Assembly (NCBI GenBank): GCA_004963905.1
Contig: SUGL01000019.1
Coordinates: 1-64,000 of the forward strand
Direction: 5' to 3'
Length of the DNA stretch: 64,000 nt
Source: Mesorhizobium sp.
GTDB lineage: Bacteria > Pseudomonadota > Alphaproteobacteria > Rhizobiales > Rhizobiaceae
In this document: positions 60,077-64,000 of the stretch, one piece after another
Layout of the letters: each line of letters starts with the position of its first letter
How positions within the stretch are numbered: the stretch's first letter is position 1
Position numbers and translations under genes: made by a program
Notes under the pieces: model-generated
What the model was told of the DNA's origin: nothing
The model's input: only the letters and a program-made list of their open reading frames with translations
Databases searched by the model: none

Positions 60077-61629
60077 TCCCGCGCATCTATATCCCCGCGG
60101 ATTCCGGCGCGCTGGCGCTCGGCGCCGAAAAAGTCGCCAAAGCGATCGAGAAGGAGCTCAAGGAGCGCGGCGTCGAGGCCAAGATCGTGCGCAACGGTTC
60201 GCGCGGCGCCTATTTCCTCGAGCCGATGGTGGAAGTGGCCACCGACAAGGGTCGCATCGCCTACGGGCCGGTGAAGCCGTCGGATGTCAAGAGCCTGTTC
60301 GACAGCGGCTTCCTCACCGGCGGCCACCACAAGCGCTGGCTCGGCGCGCCGGATAGGATTCCCTTCCTCGCCAAGCAGACGCGGCTGACCTTCGCCCGCT
60401 GCGGCGTCATCGATCCGCTGTCGCTCGACAGCTACAAGTCGCATGGCGGGCTGAGCGGCCTGCAGAACGCGATCGCCATGGCGCCCGCCGACATTGTCAA
60501 ACAGGTGACGGAGTCTGGCCTGCGCGGCCGCGGCGGCGCCGGCTTCCCGACCGGCATCAAATGGAAGACGGTTCTAGATACGACTTCCGAGCAGAAATAC
60601 ATCGTCTGCAACGCCGATGAGGGCGACAGCGCCACCTTCGCCGACCGCATGATCATGGAAGGCGATCCCTTCGTGCTGATCGAAGGCATGGCGATCGCCG
60701 GCATCGCCACCGGCGCGACCAAGGGATTCGTCTATGTCCGCTCGGAATATCCGCATGCGGTGGCGACGATGAACAAGGCCGTCGCGATCGCCCGCAGGGC
60801 CGGCGTGCTCGGCGCCAACGTGCTGGGCTCGCCTCATGCCTTCGACATGGAGATCCGCGTCGGCGCCGGCGCCTATGTCTGCGGCGAGGAAACCTCGTTG
60901 CTCAACAGCCTCGAGGGCAAGCGCGGCGTGGTGCGCGCCAAGCCGCCGCTGCCGGCGATCCAAGGCCTGTTCGGCAAGCCGACGGTGATCAACAACGTGA
61001 TCAGCCTGGCCTCCGTGCCGATCATCATGGACAAGGGCGCCGCCTACTACAAGGATTTCGGCATGGGCCGCTCGCGCGGCACGATCCCGATCCAGATCGC
61101 CGGCAACGTCAAGCATGGCGGGCTGTTCGAGACGGCCTTCGGCCTGACGCTGGGCGAGATCGTCGACGAGATCGGCGGCGGCACGGCTTCGGGCCGGCCG
61201 GTGAAGGCGGTGCAGGTCGGCGGCCCGCTCGGCGCCTATTTCCCACGCGCGCTTTTCGACACGCCGTTCGACTACGAAGAATTCGCCAAGCGCGATGGAC
61301 TGATCGGCCATGCTGGCATCACCGTGTTCGACGACAGCGCCGACATGATGAAGCAGGCGCGCTTCGCCATGGAATTCTGCGCCATCGAGAGCTGCGGCAA
61401 ATGCACGCCCTGCCGCATCGGCTCGACGCGCGGCGTGGAGGTGCTCGACAAGGTGGCGGCGGGGATCGAGGCGGAGAAGAACCTCGCTTTGGTCAGCGAC
61501 CTCTGCAACACGATGAAGTTCGGATCGCTCTGCGCGCTGGGCGGCTTCACGCCCTACCCGGTGATGAGCTCGATCACGCATTTCCCCGAGGATTTCAAGC
61601 CCGCGCCGACGCGCGTGGCTGCTGAATAG
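60073..61629 (+). CDS. fdsB: NAD-dependent formate dehydrogenase beta subunit
   Basis: A 518-residue NuoF-like protein: N-terminal thioredoxin-like segment, then NADH/FMN site GRGGAGFPTGIKW and GAGAYVCGEETSLLNSLEG, and the [4Fe-4S] cysteines SCGKCTPCRIGS. It reduces NAD+ with electrons from FdsA. Start at the ATG 60073 inside the fdsG stop; 10 bases later fdsA begins. Confidence 0.95.
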   Translation: MIPRIYIPADSGALALGAEKVAKAIEKELKERGVEAKIVRNGSRGAYFLEPMVEVATDKGRIAYGPVKPSDVKSLFDSGFLTGGHHKRWLGAPDRIPFLAKQTRLTFARCGVIDPLSLDSYKSHGGLSGLQNAIAMAPADIVKQVTESGLRGRGGAGFPTGIKWKTVLDTTSEQKYIVCNADEGDSATFADRMIMEGDPFVLIEGMAIAGIATGATKGFVYVRSEYPHAVATMNKAVAIARRAGVLGANVLGSPHAFDMEIRVGAGAYVCGEETSLLNSLEGKRGVVRAKPPLPAIQGLFGKPTVINNVISLASVPIIMDKGAAYYKDFGMGRSRGTIPIQIAGNVKHGGLFETAFGLTLGEIVDEIGGGTASGRPVKAVQVGGPLGAYFPRALFDTPFDYEEFAKRDGLIGHAGITVFDDSADMMKQARFAMEFCAIESCGKCTPCRIGSTRGVEVLDKVAAGIEAEKNLALVSDLCNTMKFGSLCALGGFTPYPVMSSITHFPEDFKPAPTRVAAE

Positions 61630-61639
61630 GAGCTGGCAG

Positions 61640-64000
61640 ATGAACATCAAAGCCGACTTCCCGACACTCATCGAAGAGATCGACTACGGAACGCCGGAGT
61701 CGAAAGCGACGAAGCAGGTCACGCTGACGGTCGACGGGCAAAGCATCACCGTGCCGGAAGGCACCTCGATCATGCGCGCGGCGATGGAAGGCGGGGTCGA
61801 GATCCCGAAGCTTTGCGCCACCGACATGCTTGATTCCTTCGGCTCCTGCCGCGTCTGCCTTGTCGAGATCGAAGGCCGCGGCGGCACGCCGGCCTCCTGC
61901 ACGACGCCGGTCGGCGAAGGCATGGTGGTGCGCACGCAGTCGGAGCGGCTCGACGCCATCCGCCGCGGCGTCATGGAGCTCTATGTCTCCGACCATCCGA
62001 CCGGCTGGAACGAGAAGGCCGGAACCGGCGCCAGCGAGTTCGACGCGGTGGCGAAGTCGGTCGGCCTGGCCGAGAACCGCTACGGCGTCGAAGGCCGCAA
62101 CCACGTCAAGGAAGAAGGCGGTGTCGCGCCCGGCCATGGCTCGCTGGCCGTCGACTACATCGCCCGCGACGAATCCAACCCCTATTTCACCTATGACCCG
62201 GCGCAGTGCATCGTCTGCTCGCGCTGCGTGCGCGCCTGTGAAGAGGTGCAGGGCACCTTCGCGCTGACCATCGAGGGCCGCGGCTTCGAATCGCGCATGG
62301 TCGCCGGCATGCATGAGGACTTCATCGCTTCCGAATGCGTGTCCTGCGGCGCTTGCGTGCAGGCCTGCCCGACCGACGCGCTGCGCGAGAAGACAGTGCT
62401 GGAAAAGGGCATGCCGGAGCGCTCAGCCGTCACCACCTGCGCCTATTGCGGCGTCGGCTGCTCGTTCAAGGCAGAAGTGAAGGGTGAAGAAGTCATCCGC
62501 ATGATGCCCTACAAGGACGGCAAGGCGAACCACGGCCATTCCTGCGTGAAGGGCCGCTTCGCCTATGGCTACGCCACCCACAAGGACCGCATCCTCAAGC
62601 CGATGCTGCGCGAGAAGATCACCGATCCGTGGCGCGAGGTGACCTGGGAAGAGGCGATCGCCCACACCGCGAAGGAATTCCGCCGCATCCAGTATCAGTA
62701 TGGACGCGGCTCGATCGGCGGCATCACCTCCTCGCGCTGCACGAACGAGGAGACCTATCTCGTCCAGAAGCTGGTGCGGCAAGGCTTCCGCAACAACAAT
62801 GTCGACACCTGCGCGCGCGTCTGCCACTCGCCGACCGGCTACGGCCTCGGCCAGACCTACGGCACGTCGGCCGGCACGCAGGACTTCGACTCGGTCGAAT
62901 TCACCGACGTCGCAGTCATCATCGGCGCCAACCCGGCTTCCGCCCATCCCGTGTTCGCCTCGCGGCTGAAAAAGCGGCTGCGCCAAGGCGCCAAGCTGAT
63001 CGTGCTCGATCCGCGCCGCACCGAGATGGTCAAGTCGGCGCATGTCGAGGCGGACTATCACCTGCCGCTGAAGCCCGGCACCAACGTGGCGGTGCTGACG
63101 GCGCTGGCGCATGTCATCGTCACCGAGGGCCTCTTCGACGAAGCCTTCATCCGCGAACGCTGCGACTGGGCCGAGTTCCAGGACTGGGCCTCCTTCGTCG
63201 CCCTGCCGGAAAACAGCCCAGAAGTTGTCGGCAAACTGTCCGGCGTCGATCCCGAGCTCATCCGCGGCGCCGCGCGTCTCTATGCCAAGGGCGGCAACGG
63301 CGCGATCTATTACGGCCTGGGCGTGACGGAACACAGCCAGGGCTCGACCACGGTGATCGCGATCGCCAACCTCGCCATGGCCACCGGCAATATCGGCCGT
63401 CCGGGCGTCGGAGTGAACCCGCTGCGCGGCCAGAACAACGTGCAGGGCTCCTGCGACATGGGCTCCTTCCCGCACGAACTGCCGGGCTATCGCCACATCT
63501 CGGGCGAAGCCGTGCGCGACATCTATGAGAGCCTGTGGGGCGTGAAGCTCGACGACGAACCGGGCCTGCGCATCCCCAACATGCTGGACGCCGCCGTCGA
63601 CGGCTCGTTCAAGGGCATCTACATCCAGGGCGAGGACATCCTGCAGTCCGATCCCGACACCAAGCATGTCGCCGCCGGCCTCGCCGCGATGGAATGCGTC
63701 GTCGTGCACGACCTCTTCCTCAACGAGACGGCAAATTACGCGCATGTCTTCCTGCCGGGCTCGACCTTCCTCGAGAAGGACGGCACCTTCACCAATGCCG
63801 AGCGCCGCATCAACATGGTGCGCAAGGTGCTGGAGCCGAAGGCGCGCTACGCCGACTGGGAGGCGACGCAGGTGCTTGCCCGCGCTATCGGCCTCGACTG
63901 GAACTACACGCATCCGTCGCAGATCATGGACGAGATCGCCAAGACGACGCCGAGCTTCGCCGGCGTCTCCTTCGAGCTGCTCGACCGCGTCGGCTCGGTG
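61640..64000 (+). CDS. fdsA: NAD-dependent formate dehydrogenase alpha subunit (cut by window end)
   Basis: The first 787 residues of the molybdenum catalytic subunit, which oxidises formate to CO2. N-terminal [2Fe-2S] domain (SFGSCRVCLVEIEG), [4Fe-4S] ferredoxin motifs CIVCSRCVRAC and CVSCGACVQACP, the CAYCGVGC cluster site, and the catalytic Mo-ligand Cys395 in RVCHSPTGYG. That position is Cys, not selenocysteine. The ATG follows GGAG. Further subunits or FdsC/FdsD accessories would lie to the right. Confidence 0.95.
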   Translation, partial: MNIKADFPTLIEEIDYGTPESKATKQVTLTVDGQSITVPEGTSIMRAAMEGGVEIPKLCATDMLDSFGSCRVCLVEIEGRGGTPASCTTPVGEGMVVRTQSERLDAIRRGVMELYVSDHPTGWNEKAGTGASEFDAVAKSVGLAENRYGVEGRNHVKEEGGVAPGHGSLAVDYIARDESNPYFTYDPAQCIVCSRCVRACEEVQGTFALTIEGRGFESRMVAGMHEDFIASECVSCGACVQACPTDALREKTVLEKGMPERSAVTTCAYCGVGCSFKAEVKGEEVIRMMPYKDGKANHGHSCVKGRFAYGYATHKDRILKPMLREKITDPWREVTWEEAIAHTAKEFRRIQYQYGRGSIGGITSSRCTNEETYLVQKLVRQGFRNNNVDTCARVCHSPTGYGLGQTYGTSAGTQDFDSVEFTDVAVIIGANPASAHPVFASRLKKRLRQGAKLIVLDPRRTEMVKSAHVEADYHLPLKPGTNVAVLTALAHVIVTEGLFDEAFIRERCDWAEFQDWASFVALPENSPEVVGKLSGVDPELIRGAARLYAKGGNGAIYYGLGVTEHSQGSTTVIAIANLAMATGNIGRPGVGVNPLRGQNNVQGSCDMGSFPHELPGYRHISGEAVRDIYESLWGVKLDDEPGLRIPNMLDAAVDGSFKGIYIQGEDILQSDPDTKHVAAGLAAMECVVVHDLFLNETANYAHVFLPGSTFLEKDGTFTNAERRINMVRKVLEPKARYADWEATQVLARAIGLDWNYTHPSQIMDEIAKTTPSFAGVSFELLDRVGSV

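Noticed and set aside
61640..64000. Selenocysteine formate dehydrogenase
   Set aside because: The metal-ligand position is TGC (Cys395), with no in-frame TGA.

Overview
The window looks like a chromosomal stretch of a Mesorhizobium-type alphaproteobacterium (Rhizobiales). This is inferred from the high GC content, the gene families, and the many intergenic inverted-repeat elements resembling rhizobial intergenic mosaic elements. No species-level marker is present. There is one tRNA, no rRNA, no CRISPR array, and no transposase or phage gene. Genes lie in tight, often ATGA-overlapping operons.

Layout. 0-3.6 kb: an ATP-dependent DNA ligase of the damage-response type, an unknown single-span membrane protein and tRNA-Thr(CGT). 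3.6-9.9 kb: an envelope-stress-like set (EF-hand protein, ECF sigma factor, putative anti-sigma membrane protein, periplasmic sensor-like protein) followed by a DUF1800/DUF1501 pair flanked by two small secreted GCG/CRPN-motif proteins. 9.9-30.9 kb: a large divergent catabolic region organised around one AT-rich promoter region near 16.9 kb. Leftward run a cyclase/kynurenine-formamidase-like hydrolase, a flavoprotein, a MarR regulator and indolepyruvate ferredoxin oxidoreductase (iorA, iorB). Rightward run a paralogous flavoprotein, a five-gene peptide-type ABC importer, an exported VOC protein, and then a CoA-thioester operon: a fused aryl-CoA monooxygenase/old-yellow-enzyme reductase, SDR, MarR, crotonase, acyl-CoA dehydrogenase and RidA. 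The simplest reading is degradation of an indole- or anthranilate-type aromatic through 2-aminobenzoyl-CoA, but no dedicated CoA ligase lies inside the cluster.

31-36.6 kb: a GntR regulator, two different class-V PLP enzymes and an incomplete amino-acid ABC importer (binding protein plus one permease, no ATPase). Matching palindromes precede the regulator and the first enzyme. 36.8-42.1 kb: a dppABCDF-type dipeptide importer on the minus strand. 42.5-48.1 kb: FadD with a histone-H1-like tail, coupled to a putative ETF-beta lysine methyltransferase, then a VOC protein, a HAD phosphatase and glucose-6-phosphate isomerase. 48.1-54.8 kb: a tandem-repeat intergenic region, a MocR regulator, an MttB-family methyltransferase, an unknown protein, an IlvD/Edd sugar-acid dehydratase and a CoxG-like protein. 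54.8-58.4 kb: Mrp, a VOC protein and a PiT/DUF47 phosphate-transport pair. 58.5-64 kb: a LysR regulator, a 21-bp palindrome and the NAD-dependent molybdenum formate dehydrogenase operon fdsGBA, with fdsA cut by the window end.

Most interesting: the divergent indole/anthranilate-like regulon, whose RidA and crotonase proteins lack the canonical catalytic residues in a way that fits a CoA-bound enamine; the GntR operon with twin operators; the FadD-methyltransferase pair; and several repeat families placed inside operons.
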